Shown in pieces: positions 5,627 through 14,726 of a stretch of 57,700 bases of DNA. Location of the stretch: assembly GCA_031411235.1 (NCBI GenBank), contig JANOAR010000086.1, forward strand, positions 1 through 57,700, read 5' to 3'. A program made the translations under genes and the position numbers. The first letter of the stretch is position 1. Each line of letters starts with the position of its first letter. The notes beneath the pieces were generated by a model that was not told where the DNA came from, ran no database searches, and was given only the letters and a program-made list of their open reading frames with translations. This stretch comes from JANOAR01 sp031411235 (GTDB lineage: Bacteria > Verrucomicrobiota > Verrucomicrobiia > Verrucomicrobiales > Verrucomicrobiaceae).

Positions 5627-7602
5627 ATCACCCGATCATTGCCGCCGTCCACGGGCACTTGGGCACCGGTGACTTTGGCGAATAACGGCGAGGCCATGGC
5701 GGCGACCATGTTGCCGATGTCCTTGGATTTGATCTCTACCTTCATGAGGTTCTTGGTCTTGTACTCCTGCACGGTCATGCCGTAGCGCTCGGCGCTGCGT
5801 TGCAGGGCCTCGGGCGTCCAGAGCTTGGTGTCGAAGACGGCGTCGGGGTGGACGATATTGACCCGCACGCGGTGCGGGGCCAGTTCCATGGCGGCGACGC
5901 GGCAGAGCTGGGTCAGCGCGGCCTTGCTGCAGGAGTAGGCGGCGGCTCCGGGGCCGGGGGCTTTGAAGTTGCGGCTGCCGACGAAGACGATGCTGGCGTC
6001 GATGCCGAGGCGCACGAAGGGAATCACTTGGCCGAGCAGCTTCTGGTGGCTGGTGAGATTGATCATAAGCGTCCTGTCCCAGTCGCTCTGCGCGAGCACG
6101 TCGAGGTACTCGTTCTTGGGGAAGATACCTGCGTTTGAAACCACGATGTCGATGCCGCCGAAGTCACGCACGGCACCTTCGATGGCGGTTTTTACCGCAG
6201 CGTCGTCGGTGAGATTCACTACGATGCCGATGCCGCCGATGCTGGCCATGACTTCGGGGATGTCGGGGTTGATGTCGAGGCCGATGACCTGTGCGCCTTG
6301 TTCGGCGAGGCTCTCCGCACAGGCGAAGCCGATGCCTGCGGCGCAACCTGTTACGAGGGCGATCTTGCCTTGATGCACTTTGCGTGCGCCGCCTTTGCGC
6401 AGCTTGGCCTGTTCGAGTTCCCAGTACTCGATTTCAAAAATGTCCTTCTCGGGCAGTGGTTCCCAGCCGCCCGTAGCTTCGCCGAGGGAAACCGTTGCGG
6501 CTGTGGCTGCGGCGATGTCGGCGACGATATTGGCGCTGCCCACCGTGTCGCCAAAACTGACGATGCCATGGCTAGGCCACAGGGCGAAACGCGGCGCGGG
6601 ATCGAGCATCGTTTCAGTGGTGGCGTTGCGCTGGAAGTAGGCGGCGTAGTCATTGGCATACGATTGCACCGAGGCGTCGATGTCTTCGCCGATGAGGGCA
6701 GGGATGCGCTTGGTGCGGATGCTGTGATCGGGGGTGAGCGGGCCGCGTGTGCCTGCGTCGCCGATGCTGGCGTAGGCGATGGCTTCGGGGGTGGCGTTGA
6801 GCTTGGCGAATTGGGGCACGCCGCGCTGGGCGGACACGGCTTGGCGCAGCGTGGCGAGGGCGAGGAGGTCGGAGGAGGCGGGCGAGACGCCCTCCGAACT
6901 TGGGACGGGCGAGACGCCCATCCTACGTTTCGCCAAATATGCCTCGGCCAGCGTCACCAGCTCGATGTGTTTTTCATAACTGGTGCGGGCATCGTCGGCG
7001 AAGGTGAAGAGGCCGTGCTTCAGCAGCACGAGGCCGTCGATGCCTTCGGCGCGGAGGTCGCGGTTTTTGATCAAGTCGTGGATGGTCTTGGCCAGGATGA
7101 AGCCGGGCATGACGTAAGGCACGATGATGACGCGTTGGCCAAAGCACTCCAACACGCGGGCTGCGCCCTGGGCATGGCAGGTCAGCGCAGCGATGGCGTT
7201 GGCATGGCTGTGATCGACGAAGCGAAAGGGAATGATGGCGTGCAGGATGGCCTCGATGCTGGCGGCGGGCGCGTTGGGGTGGGTCATCGCGGCGCGTTGT
7301 TGCAGCACCATGTCGGGGTCACTCATGGTGGGTAGCTCGGCCATTTTTAGCAGGGCGCTCATGCGCACCGGGGCAAAGCCCTCCGCCGAGATGGTGGCGA
7401 GATCCCAGCCAGTGCCCTTGACGTAGCAGAGATCTACGCTGTCGCCGAAGTAGTCGCTCTCGGTGATTTTTACCGAGGTATTGCCGCCGCCGTGCAGCAC
7501 GAGTGCGGGGTTCGCGCCGAGCAGGCGGGAGGTGTACACGCGCTGCTCCAGCAGTGAGGTTCCGAGTCTTGCGGCTTCTTGTTCGTTCCAAAGGCTATCC
7601 AT
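5623..7602 (-). CDS. Bifunctional class II aldolase / short-chain dehydrogenase
   Basis: A 659-residue fusion. Residues 1-215 are a class II aldolase/adducin domain with the phosphate-binding HGGGNTS at 37-43, zinc-ligand HSHAN at 131-135 and KHGLFTF at 195-201. Residues 411-659 are an NAD(P)-dependent short-chain dehydrogenase with TGCAAGIG at 418-425, SNAG at 489-492 and catalytic YSCSK at 556-560. The architecture matches the RhaEW type, which splits rhamnulose 1-phosphate and oxidises lactaldehyde; the substrate here is inferred. Oddity: the linker near 226-244 contains GVSP twice, encoded by two copies of a palindromic repeat. The ATG at 7602 is natural. It is the last gene of a leftward block and its stop lies in the palindromic element. 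Confidence 0.88.
   Translation of the reverse strand: MDSLWNEQEAARLGTSLLEQRVYTSRLLGANPALVLHGGGNTSVKITESDYFGDSVDLCYVKGTGWDLATISAEGFAPVRMSALLKMAELPTMSDPDMVLQQRAAMTHPNAPAASIEAILHAIIPFRFVDHSHANAIAALTCHAQGAARVLECFGQRVIIVPYVMPGFILAKTIHDLIKNRDLRAEGIDGLVLLKHGLFTFADDARTSYEKHIELVTLAEAYLAKRRMGVSPVPSSEGVSPASSDLLALATLRQAVSAQRGVPQFAKLNATPEAIAYASIGDAGTRGPLTPDHSIRTKRIPALIGEDIDASVQSYANDYAAYFQRNATTETMLDPAPRFALWPSHGIVSFGDTVGSANIVADIAAATAATVSLGEATGGWEPLPEKDIFEIEYWELEQAKLRKGGARKVHQGKIALVTGCAAGIGFACAESLAEQGAQVIGLDINPDIPEVMASIGGIGIVVNLTDDAAVKTAIEGAVRDFGGIDIVVSNAGIFPKNEYLDVLAQSDWDRTLMINLTSHQKLLGQVIPFVRLGIDASIVFVGSRNFKAPGPGAAAYSCSKAALTQLCRVAAMELAPHRVRVNIVHPDAVFDTKLWTPEALQRSAERYGMTVQEYKTKNLMKVEIKSKDIGNMVAAMASPLFAKVTGAQVPVDGGNDRVI
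6880..6919. repeat. Pair of in-frame palindromes inside a coding sequence
   Basis: The palindrome gggcgagacgccc occurs at 6880-6892 and again at 6907-6919, separated by 14 bases. Both fall in the linker between the aldolase and dehydrogenase domains and are translated as GVSPV and GVSPA. The surrounding gtaggatgggcgtctcgccc pattern (reverse strand) resembles a repeat commonly seen between genes in this bacterial group, so this looks like an intergenic repeat captured in frame. Confidence 0.7.
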
Positions 7603-7676
7603 GCTTTGCCTTTAAAGCGCAGGCATGGAGGCGCAAACGGATTATCGACAGCGGCGAATATGCCGCGAGATGAAAA

Positions 7677-9020
7677 CTACCGCACCATCGCCCACAACAC
7701 CTTCAAGTAACGGCTCTCGGGGCAATTGCTCATCACGGGATGGTCGGGGCCTGCGCCTGTGCGGTCGATGATCTGCAGCTTACGCTTGGAGCGATGCGCG
7801 GCGCGCATGACGATCTCTTCAAACTCATCCACGCCGAGCAAGCCGGAGCAGGAGCAGGTCACGAAGAGGCCGTTTCGCTCGATGAGTTGCAGCGCCACGG
7901 CATTGAGGTCGTAGTACTTGTTGCGGCCCTTTTGCGCGATCTCGTCGTCTTCGCGACTGAAGAGCAGCTTTGGCGGATCGAGCACGATGGCGTTCCAGCG
8001 CGCGCCGTTTTCCACCATTTGGCGGCCCCAGGTGAAGGCGTCGCCGTGGGTCAGTGTGAGCCGGGTTTGATTCAGGTCAGCGTTCTTCTTTGCCATCGCG
8101 ATGGCTTTCTCATCCAGGTCCACCGCAGTCACATCTTCGCAGCCGCCGATGAGCTTCGCTGCCAGGGCGAAGCCGCCGGTGTAGCTGCAAAGATCGAGCA
8201 CGCGGCGACCGCGAGCGAGCTGGCCGAAGCGCAGGCGGTTCTCGCGCTGATCGCAGAAGAAGCCCGTCTTGTGCCCGTCCTCGAAGTTCACGTAGTAGCG
8301 CACGCCGTGCTCTTTGATCTTCACCACCTTGGGCGCGGGCGCGTCCATCTCGGGCACGTCGGAGTAGCGGATGCCCTCCATCTGCGCGATGTCGGGATCG
8401 ACGTGGATGACTTGCTGCGTGGTGCCCAGCGCGGCGTGCATCTTGGGCAGCCAACGGCTCAGCCTGCGCCACACGCCCAGCGTGGTCACTTCGACGGAAA
8501 GGGTGTCGGCGTAGCGATCCACCATGAGGCCGCTCAGGCCATCGCCATCCGAGTGGATCACGCGATAGGCATCGCTGTGCTCGTCGGCGCGCACCGTGTT
8601 CAAACGCAGCGCCAGCGCCTCGTCCACGCGGGCATCCAGCTCGGCCTCGCCAAAGGGTTCCGTGCCGTGGTAGAGCACCCGCAGCGGCACCTTCGCACGC
8701 GGATTCCAGAAGCCCTTGCCGAAGGGATTGCCCTCCTTGTCATAGACGTTCACGATGTCGCCCGCCGCTGCGTCGTTTGACACTGCGGCGACCATGTTGG
8801 GATACATCGACGGGTGATAGGAGAAGTACTTCACCTTCGCCCAGGGCCGGGGCCACTCGTCGCTGCCTTCAGGCGCGGCACCATTGGCAAACTGTGGCCG
8901 AGGCGGCGGACGGCGCTCGCTGGGAGGTGGGCCGAAATGAGGACGATCAGGCCGGGAGCGATGGAAAGGGCGATTGGATGGGGGCGGTGGCATGGGCGGG
9001 GAAAACGGGACGCGAGCCAT
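7677..9020 (-). CDS. rlmI: RlmI-type class I SAM-dependent rRNA methyltransferase
   Basis: A 447-residue protein. Residues 1-60 are a Pro/Arg-rich, probably disordered extension. A PUA-like RNA-binding region follows (AKVKYFSYHPSMYPNMVAAV...GDIVNVYDKEGNPFGKGFWNP), then a central EEHR-type region (HSDGDGLSGLMVDRY). The C-terminal methyltransferase domain carries DLCSYTGGFAL (motif I), LDPPKL (motif IV) and the cysteine loop TCSCSGLL. This arrangement is diagnostic of the COG1092 family, whose E. coli member RlmI makes m5C1962 in 23S rRNA. Exact position specificity is inferred. The long basic N-terminal tail is unlike E. coli RlmI; a later start cannot be excluded. It is in the leftward block, 74 bases upstream of the aldolase/dehydrogenase gene. 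Confidence 0.87.
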   Translation of the reverse strand: MARVPFSPPMPPPPSNRPFHRSRPDRPHFGPPPSERRPPPRPQFANGAAPEGSDEWPRPWAKVKYFSYHPSMYPNMVAAVSNDAAAGDIVNVYDKEGNPFGKGFWNPRAKVPLRVLYHGTEPFGEAELDARVDEALALRLNTVRADEHSDAYRVIHSDGDGLSGLMVDRYADTLSVEVTTLGVWRRLSRWLPKMHAALGTTQQVIHVDPDIAQMEGIRYSDVPEMDAPAPKVVKIKEHGVRYYVNFEDGHKTGFFCDQRENRLRFGQLARGRRVLDLCSYTGGFALAAKLIGGCEDVTAVDLDEKAIAMAKKNADLNQTRLTLTHGDAFTWGRQMVENGARWNAIVLDPPKLLFSREDDEIAQKGRNKYYDLNAVALQLIERNGLFVTCSCSGLLGVDEFEEIVMRAAHRSKRKLQIIDRTGAGPDHPVMSNCPESRYLKVLWAMVR

Positions 9021-9097
9021 ACCACTCGCTGGAGCATGTGCCAGCGGGAATGGGTGATCTGCCGCGCATCAGGTTTTTGGATGCTACATGGCCGCAA

Positions 9098-9808
9098 CTA
9101 AGAGCGTGCCCTCTTGCTTTTCGCCACACGCCACATCCCATAGGCCGCGCCAACCAGCAGCACGCCGAAAAAGCCAAGGCTCCATGGGCTCAACCAAGCT
9201 TTACCAGGGCCAACTTGGGCCTCCTGAGAAAGCGGTGTCGTGACCACAGGCACCAACGAAAAAACACGACTCGTCTCCCCAGGAAATACCACGCTTGGGC
9301 GTCGCTGGCTCTGCCCGCCGAGGCTATTGATCAAAATCATAGAGGCACTCGCCGTCGGCCCGAGCACGACTTGAAAAGTGGTGGCACCGCTGGGCACCTG
9401 CCCGCGCATCTCGGCCAGCAGATGCACCTCCTGGGTCTCGGGGCCGAGGGGCACATTCGTGCCGCCGTCGATGGGGGTAAAAGTCACAACGGGCAGCGGC
9501 ACATCCGTCCCCGAGAAGCGGATGCCCAGCGCCTTGGTAACGTATTCCAAAGCCTTCGCTTCAGTGTCTTTGAGCTGTGTCGCGCTCTGCTCACGATACC
9601 ACTGCGCCTCCACGGGTGGCAGCGTGGCAGGCTGCGTGGAGAGGATCAATCGAGGGTCAAGGTTCACCCGCAGCGTGAAGCTGTGATCGAGTTCAAACAC
9701 CGCCTCCATCGTCAGCGAAGGATTGCTATGTGCCTGGGCAAATACGGGCAGCAGGCCGAGCAGTAGCGGGATGATTGTGCGGAGGAGGATGAGGTGGCGT
9801 TGAAGCAT
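9098..9808 (-). CDS. Secreted, C-terminally membrane-anchored protein of unknown function
   Basis: A 236-residue protein with a clear signal peptide (hydrophobic TIIPLLLGLLPVFAQA, likely cleaved near residue 26) and a single C-terminal membrane helix (SLGFFGVLLVGAAYGMW) followed by RVAKSKRARS, which should stay in the cytoplasm. The domain between them, about 180 residues and beta-rich, would face the periplasm. I do not recognise the family; HupE/UreJ-type accessory proteins have a similar layout but the sequence gives no firm link. It is cotranscribed at most loosely with the nuclease gene upstream (37-base gap). Confidence 0.7.
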   Translation of the reverse strand: MLQRHLILLRTIIPLLLGLLPVFAQAHSNPSLTMEAVFELDHSFTLRVNLDPRLILSTQPATLPPVEAQWYREQSATQLKDTEAKALEYVTKALGIRFSGTDVPLPVVTFTPIDGGTNVPLGPETQEVHLLAEMRGQVPSGATTFQVVLGPTASASMILINSLGGQSQRRPSVVFPGETSRVFSLVPVVTTPLSQEAQVGPGKAWLSPWSLGFFGVLLVGAAYGMWRVAKSKRARS

Positions 9809-9845
9809 TGAGAGGCACGGTTAACGATTAGATTTCAATCAGACA

Positions 9846-12806
9846 TTACGCTGCGAAGACGTTTTTTACTGCCGCCTGAGCATCGCCGAGCAGCAGCGCT
9901 TCATACGCATCAAATTTCACCTTCGCGGGTGGCCAGAAGATGCCGTCATTGATCCGGCGCACCACCTCGGCAGCGCAGTCGAGCGCAGCTTGCATGGTGG
10001 TAGCATCGAAGTCCTGCCACTCTTCGAGGGTCGTGTCCTGCACGCCTTTGGGCATGAGGAAGTAGCCCACGCTGGCCTCCGTCGTGCCGCGTACCGCCAT
10101 CGCGGCGGCGTAGAGCGGCAGTTGCAAATCAAGCCACTGGCAGTCCTTGCCAGCGGCGTTGGTAAAGCATTTCCACTCATCGCCATCGCGCAGTTTGGCT
10201 CTGCCGCTCAGCACTTTGATGTGGGCTTTCACGGGCGTGTCCACCTTGTCGCTGGTCTTGAAATCAATGAGCCTGACATCGACTCGCCCGCCGCTGTGCC
10301 GATGCTCCACGCGGTCGATTTTCCCGCGCAGCCGAGCACCGCTGATGAGCAATGGATGCTCGTCTTTATCATCGCCCAGCACCACCTCGGCCTGGGCGAT
10401 GCGCCAACCATCCGTGCGGCTCTGTGCCTCGTACGCCGCCGCCGCACGCAGGCGTTGCACAGCGCTCTCGAGTTGCAGTCGCACCAGCATGGGCAAGCGT
10501 TTGCCATAACGTGCATGGGCCGTGCGGCGGGCGGCGGCCTCCAGGAAATCCGCGATCACCTTTTCCTCCATGCTCGCGGCTGCCTCGGGGTCTTCCGCAA
10601 GCCGTTGCATCGCGACATGGATGAGGTCGCCGAAGTCATTCGCGCCCATCTCGCGCTTGCCCGCATCCACGCTGCTCATGCGCAATCCATGCGAGAGGTA
10701 ATAACGAAACGGGCACTGCAAGTAATCTTTGATCCGCGAGGGCGAGATCGTCTGCAATGCCGCCAACTCCGCCCGCCGTGGCACCAGTTGCCAAGCCAAG
10801 CTACGCGCTGGCTCGCTCTGCTGATGCGCTGACTCCTCGCCCGGAAATAATAGGCCCACACGCGCTGGCAACTCGGCATCGGGACAACGGAAAAGCAGGC
10901 GCGATGGCCGCAGCGTATCGCCACGCTCAGACCACTGGCCACAGATCACATGGAATGATGAATTAGAATTTCGTTGATGGGCCATCGCATGGAGCAAATA
11001 AGCATCCCTCGCGAATCTTGAAGCTTGGCAGGGCAGCCCTAGCTTCTCGCGCAGACCATCGGGCAGAAACGGATGGCTGATGAGAATGCCGGGCACGTTT
11101 TCTTCATTCATGCCCGCGATGACGACACACGGTGCGGACTCCCAGAGCAACTCCAGCCAGCCTTGCAGCACCAGATCGACCTCGCCGCGTGGCTCGGTGA
11201 CGCTGCCCTCGCCGACGCGCTGGAGCACCAGTGCAAAGGCCTCACTGCCGACGATCTTGAAGCCAAATCGCTGGGCTTCTTCGGCCACCGTGTCAGCCAT
11301 CTCCAGCACTGCATCGGCAAGCTCCAGGTGGCAGCGATCTTCGGGCGAGGTTGGGGTGAAGACACGTTCGCCGTAGAGCCTCAGCAACAGGCCGCGCACT
11401 GCCTCGGGCAGCGGTTGTTTATTGAAGCTCTCGACCAGCGACAAGGCCGCGTTCAGAACCTCGCCGAGACATTTCGTGGAGGCATCGCGAGCCGTTGCAG
11501 GTTCGTCTTGCAGCGGAGCTTTCATCAACTCCAGCGCGTGCTCCAGCGTTACAGGCATGGACTTCGCCGCGAGGTCATCCGCAGCACGCAGCAGGCCCAT
11601 GCCACTGCCCTCGCCTGTTCCCGCGAGAGCCGTGCGCACCTCGGGCACACGCAGCAGTGCGGCGAGGCTGCTCCACGATCCCGTGGCGACGAGATCACGG
11701 CAGCATTGCAGCACGTGCCATAGGCCCAGGCTCTGTGGTGGCACACCGCCGGGCTCGAAGACATGCACGTCTTCCATCGCTAGTTTTTCCTTCACCCGAG
11801 CAGTCACTTCAGCATCACAAACCCCGAGCGCGGTTTGGCCGCTAGGCGCAAGTTCCGCGAGCAACTCGACCAACTTCTCGGCCTGCTTTGTTGCATCATG
11901 CGCGATGTGAATCTGCTCGGCATCGAGAGGCGGTGGCAAGGCATCGACACGCTGCCAAAACTCCGGCAGCGGACGACCACAGGCATCGAAGGCATCGGCC
12001 AAGGAAGCGGGTGCCTGGATGCCGATCATCACGGGAGCACGCTGGGCGACGGCCTTGACCCAGCGTGTGATCAGCGGGGGCAAATCGGGGGCCGCGAGCA
12101 CACATACACGCTCCACCCGCTCGGGTAGCCAGGGCGCTGCCGCACGGGCTGCCTTGAGCGTCTGGGCATCGCTGAGTTGATGCTTTGCGAGGGCTTTCAG
12201 ATACAGCCGCTCCAGCTTTGCAAGGTCGCGCCAACGCTCCATTTCCTCGCCTGCAATGGTTTCAGCCGCCACGCTAGCGAAGGTGCCGCCACCCGCGCCA
12301 AGTGTCGTGCTCAGGTCCTGCAACATCGCCGCTGTGGAGAGGCACCAGGCATTGTCCTGTTGCTCAGGCGGATGAGGAAAAAGTGCTGCGTAGTCGGCCA
12401 GTCGTAGCGCCCCCATCACGCGTGCCCAAGCAAGTAGGGACTGCAATGCCGAGGCCACCACGCGGCGATCCTGCGGCACCAGCAGCGCCATCTCGGGAGG
12501 CCACACATGCGGCACCACCGCCGCCCCGCCGAGCGTTGCGGCGTGCCGAGCCAGCGCTTGCTTCAGCCTCCGGCCTGACTCGGCCGTGGGCACGATGATG
12601 AGCGTGCTGGAGAGATCGAGTTCGCCGCCCGTCCAGCCTTTCACAAGGTGAGCGACCGCGTTATCGAGCACAGGTCGCGTCCAGTCCCAGAACGCTAACG
12701 CTGTATTCGGTATTCCACCTTCAAGCGTGTCGGCGGGTGCAGGGGCTTGGAAGGCAAACTCGGTTTGATTCGTGCTAGGCGATGATGGACTGGATTTTCG
12801 AGGCAT
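9846..12806 (-). CDS. AddB-like PD-(D/E)XK nuclease (recombination/repair)
   Basis: A 986-residue protein. The C-terminal 300 residues form a RecB-type nuclease domain: SPSRIKDYLQCPFRYYL at the domain start (Cys698), FGDLIHVAMQRL with the conserved histidine, GKIDRVEH with Asp831, LIDFKTS with Asp848 and Lys850, and the QLPLYAAAMA glutamine motif. The N-terminal part resembles an inactivated UvrD-like helicase core (IIVPTAESGRRL where a P-loop would be, and VIAGMNEENVPG), as in AddB/RexB. AddB uses one early and three late cysteines to hold an iron-sulfur cluster; here no cysteine follows the nuclease motifs at the C-terminus, so the cluster is probably absent. No AddA helicase gene is in the window. 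It probably processes double-strand breaks. Confidence 0.8.
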   Translation of the reverse strand: MPRKSSPSSPSTNQTEFAFQAPAPADTLEGGIPNTALAFWDWTRPVLDNAVAHLVKGWTGGELDLSSTLIIVPTAESGRRLKQALARHAATLGGAAVVPHVWPPEMALLVPQDRRVVASALQSLLAWARVMGALRLADYAALFPHPPEQQDNAWCLSTAAMLQDLSTTLGAGGGTFASVAAETIAGEEMERWRDLAKLERLYLKALAKHQLSDAQTLKAARAAAPWLPERVERVCVLAAPDLPPLITRWVKAVAQRAPVMIGIQAPASLADAFDACGRPLPEFWQRVDALPPPLDAEQIHIAHDATKQAEKLVELLAELAPSGQTALGVCDAEVTARVKEKLAMEDVHVFEPGGVPPQSLGLWHVLQCCRDLVATGSWSSLAALLRVPEVRTALAGTGEGSGMGLLRAADDLAAKSMPVTLEHALELMKAPLQDEPATARDASTKCLGEVLNAALSLVESFNKQPLPEAVRGLLLRLYGERVFTPTSPEDRCHLELADAVLEMADTVAEEAQRFGFKIVGSEAFALVLQRVGEGSVTEPRGEVDLVLQGWLELLWESAPCVVIAGMNEENVPGILISHPFLPDGLREKLGLPCQASRFARDAYLLHAMAHQRNSNSSFHVICGQWSERGDTLRPSRLLFRCPDAELPARVGLLFPGEESAHQQSEPARSLAWQLVPRRAELAALQTISPSRIKDYLQCPFRYYLSHGLRMSSVDAGKREMGANDFGDLIHVAMQRLAEDPEAAASMEEKVIADFLEAAARRTAHARYGKRLPMLVRLQLESAVQRLRAAAAYEAQSRTDGWRIAQAEVVLGDDKDEHPLLISGARLRGKIDRVEHRHSGGRVDVRLIDFKTSDKVDTPVKAHIKVLSGRAKLRDGDEWKCFTNAAGKDCQWLDLQLPLYAAAMAVRGTTEASVGYFLMPKGVQDTTLEEWQDFDATTMQAALDCAAEVVRRINDGIFWPPAKVKFDAYEALLLGDAQAAVKNVFAA

Positions 12807-12871
12807 GGGTGAAGTAAGGGCTATCCGGCTTATCAGCGTTTTTCATGGGCTATCGACATTCAAGCTACCCG

Positions 12872-13396
12872 CTATTGAAACACCTCCAGCACCCTCGCGA
12901 CAATGCCACTCGGCGCATCATCAATGCTTACCCGCAGTGCTTCATTAGCGCCGGGCACCTCCAACGTCGCGAACTGACTCTCCAGCAAACTCAGCGGCAT
13001 GTAGTGGCCCTGGCGCTCGGCCATGCGCGACGTGATGAGTTCCATGGAACCGTCGAGATACACGAACTCCAAGGCATCGCGGTCTTCACCAGCGCGGAGT
13101 TTTTCGCGATACACACGCTTCAGCGCCGAGCACGCGAGCACGTAGCAATTCGTCTGCAAGCGCATCTCAGTGATGCGAGCGATGAGCCTATCGAACCACG
13201 GCCAACGATCTTCATCGGTGAGCGGAGTGCCCGCCCGCATCTTGGCTTTCGCCGCCTCAGTGTGGAAGTCATCAGCATCTTCAAAAACACCCCCCACTGC
13301 GGCTGCGACGCCTTGGCCGATGAGCGTCTTCCCACAGCCACAGACGCCCATGATAATGAGAGTGCGGGGCAAGGGGCGCGGGTCGGTGTGAGGCAT
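12872..13396 (-). CDS. gntK: Gluconokinase
   Basis: Phosphorylates D-gluconate to 6-phosphogluconate with ATP, feeding the pentose phosphate or Entner-Doudoroff route. The 174-residue protein starting at ATG 13396 has the P-loop MGVCGCGKT, DADDFH, LTDEDRWPWFDRL, CSALKRVYRE, FVYLDGS and GHYMPLSLLESQFATLE, all characteristic of the GntK family. The frame continues 30 codons upstream, but those residues are not protein-like and the shorter form is the usual length. The P-loop has Cys where many members have Ser or Ala. It is the first gene of the leftward block that ends in a sugar aldolase/dehydrogenase, though a large nuclease gene lies between them. Confidence 0.9.
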   Translation of the reverse strand: MPHTDPRPLPRTLIIMGVCGCGKTLIGQGVAAAVGGVFEDADDFHTEAAKAKMRAGTPLTDEDRWPWFDRLIARITEMRLQTNCYVLACSALKRVYREKLRAGEDRDALEFVYLDGSMELITSRMAERQGHYMPLSLLESQFATLEVPGANEALRVSIDDAPSGIVARVLEVFQ

Positions 13397-13599
13397 GGGC
13401 TTTGCGGATACTGCGCAGATGATGGCAAGCGTCCAGGATTTCCCAATGAAGCTTGCCAAAAGAGAGCGCCGCCACCCCGGCCTCACGAGACTGGGTCAAT
13501 AACCCTCGAGCCAGCGACGAATTGCCGCAGAGGGCGGGGCATGAGTTTTTTCATCGTGGGCTAGGATTGCGGCAGACGCCCAGAAACGAAGCAGTGGCC

Positions 13600-13693
13600 G
13601 TTAATTCTCAAAAACGATTCGAATCAATGAATTTTGTATTAAATATTGAAATTATATTTTATGGCGATAATTTTGGTGCGTCAACATCCTGCT
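13600..13693 (+). promoter_or_regulatory. AT-rich probable promoter of the exosortase-substrate gene
   Basis: A sharp drop in GC content in otherwise GC-rich DNA, with ttgtattaaatattgaaa and attatattttatgg before the ATG at 13694. Several -35/-10 pairs are possible and none can be singled out. The location just upstream of a secreted-protein gene supports a promoter role. Confidence 0.4.
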
Positions 13694-14602
13694 ATGAGAT
13701 CACAACAGCACCTCCACTCCCTTCCTCACCGCCCCTTGGCGGCTCGTATCCACTGCTTGCTCCTTGCGAACGTCATCCTGATTGTAGGCGCAGACCAGCA
13801 CCTGCTCGCCCAGACTTCCACGCTCGGATCCACCGCCCTCACCGATAAAATTTACCAAGGTAACGGCACCATTGACCTGCTCAAAAACGTCTCCGCCTCG
13901 CAGCTCCAGCAACACCTGCAGGCCAGCGGTGGGCTGCTGCTCGGTGCCGACATCAATGAAAACGCCTCGGGCAACGAGAGCGCTGCTTCCATTGGCGTGG
14001 CGCTGAAAACTGTAGAATTGCGCATCACCACCACGACAGGAAGCTACGTTTTTAGCGACTTCTTCACCAACACCACAGCCAGCACTCGGGAGCAGGGTGC
14101 TGCCGCAGCGCAAACTCGCTCCACTTTGTTTGGCCACACAGGCAGCAGCAACATTACGAGCGCAACCTCAGGCTTTGACCTCTCGCATTTCGATGACGTG
14201 CTGGAATTACGCAACGTGCAGTTCACAGGCACCCTCACCAGCGCGTCCATGGCCATCACGCTGCTCAATGCCGCCAACTCCAACGTTCAGGGCAATGACA
14301 CCTTCTTTGACTACAGCGGCGGCTTTGAAGATTTCGCTATCCTCACGACGACAGACGCGACGCTGTTAGAGCAAACGGCAGCTGGCGTGAGCGACGCACC
14401 AGCCAGCGTCACCTACACAAGCCTGCCCAGTCCATTACTCACGCAGGGCGGTGGTGGTAGTAGTGGTGGCGGTGGCGGTGGCGGTGGCGGCACGGTGTCG
14501 CCTCTTATCGTGGAATCCGTCCCCGCAGCGCCTGCACCGCCCTGGTGGCTGCTCGCAGCGCTGGGCGGGCTCGTAGTGCGGAAGGGAACCCGCCGCTCAT
14601 AG
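13694..14602 (+). CDS. Secreted protein with exosortase-type C-terminal sorting tag
   Basis: About 302 residues. A signal sequence (IHCLLLANVILIVGA) leads into a Ser/Thr/Asn/Ala-rich beta-type domain (NITSATSGFDLSHFDDVLELRNVQF and similar). A glycine linker with runs of four and nine glycines follows. The end is a tripartite tag: a proline-rich signature (VPAAPAPP), a hydrophobic helix (WWLLAALGGLVV) and a basic tail (RKGTRRS). This is the layout of PEP-CTERM-like exosortase substrates, although the motif is not the classical VPEP. The next gene, 124 bases downstream on the same strand, is an exosortase, so a dedicated enzyme-substrate pair is likely. The ATG at 13694 was preferred over an upstream start because it places the signal peptide correctly. 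Confidence 0.7.
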   Translation: MRSQQHLHSLPHRPLAARIHCLLLANVILIVGADQHLLAQTSTLGSTALTDKIYQGNGTIDLLKNVSASQLQQHLQASGGLLLGADINENASGNESAASIGVALKTVELRITTTTGSYVFSDFFTNTTASTREQGAAAAQTRSTLFGHTGSSNITSATSGFDLSHFDDVLELRNVQFTGTLTSASMAITLLNAANSNVQGNDTFFDYSGGFEDFAILTTTDATLLEQTAAGVSDAPASVTYTSLPSPLLTQGGGGSSGGGGGGGGGTVSPLIVESVPAAPAPPWWLLAALGGLVVRKGTRRS

Positions 14603-14726
14603 GGTGAAAGCGAGACCTGAATGACGAAATGTTGAGCTAAATACATAGTTATGGGTCGCGTTCTCACTTAATCGCTGAAACCACGAGAGCGAGCCATCCC
14701 GCTTCAAGGTTTTGAAAGTGCCTCGC

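Noticed and set aside
6298..7335. 345-codon open frame opposite the aldolase/dehydrogenase gene
   Set aside because: Glycine- and valine-rich shadow frame; both domains of the minus-strand protein have intact catalytic motifs.
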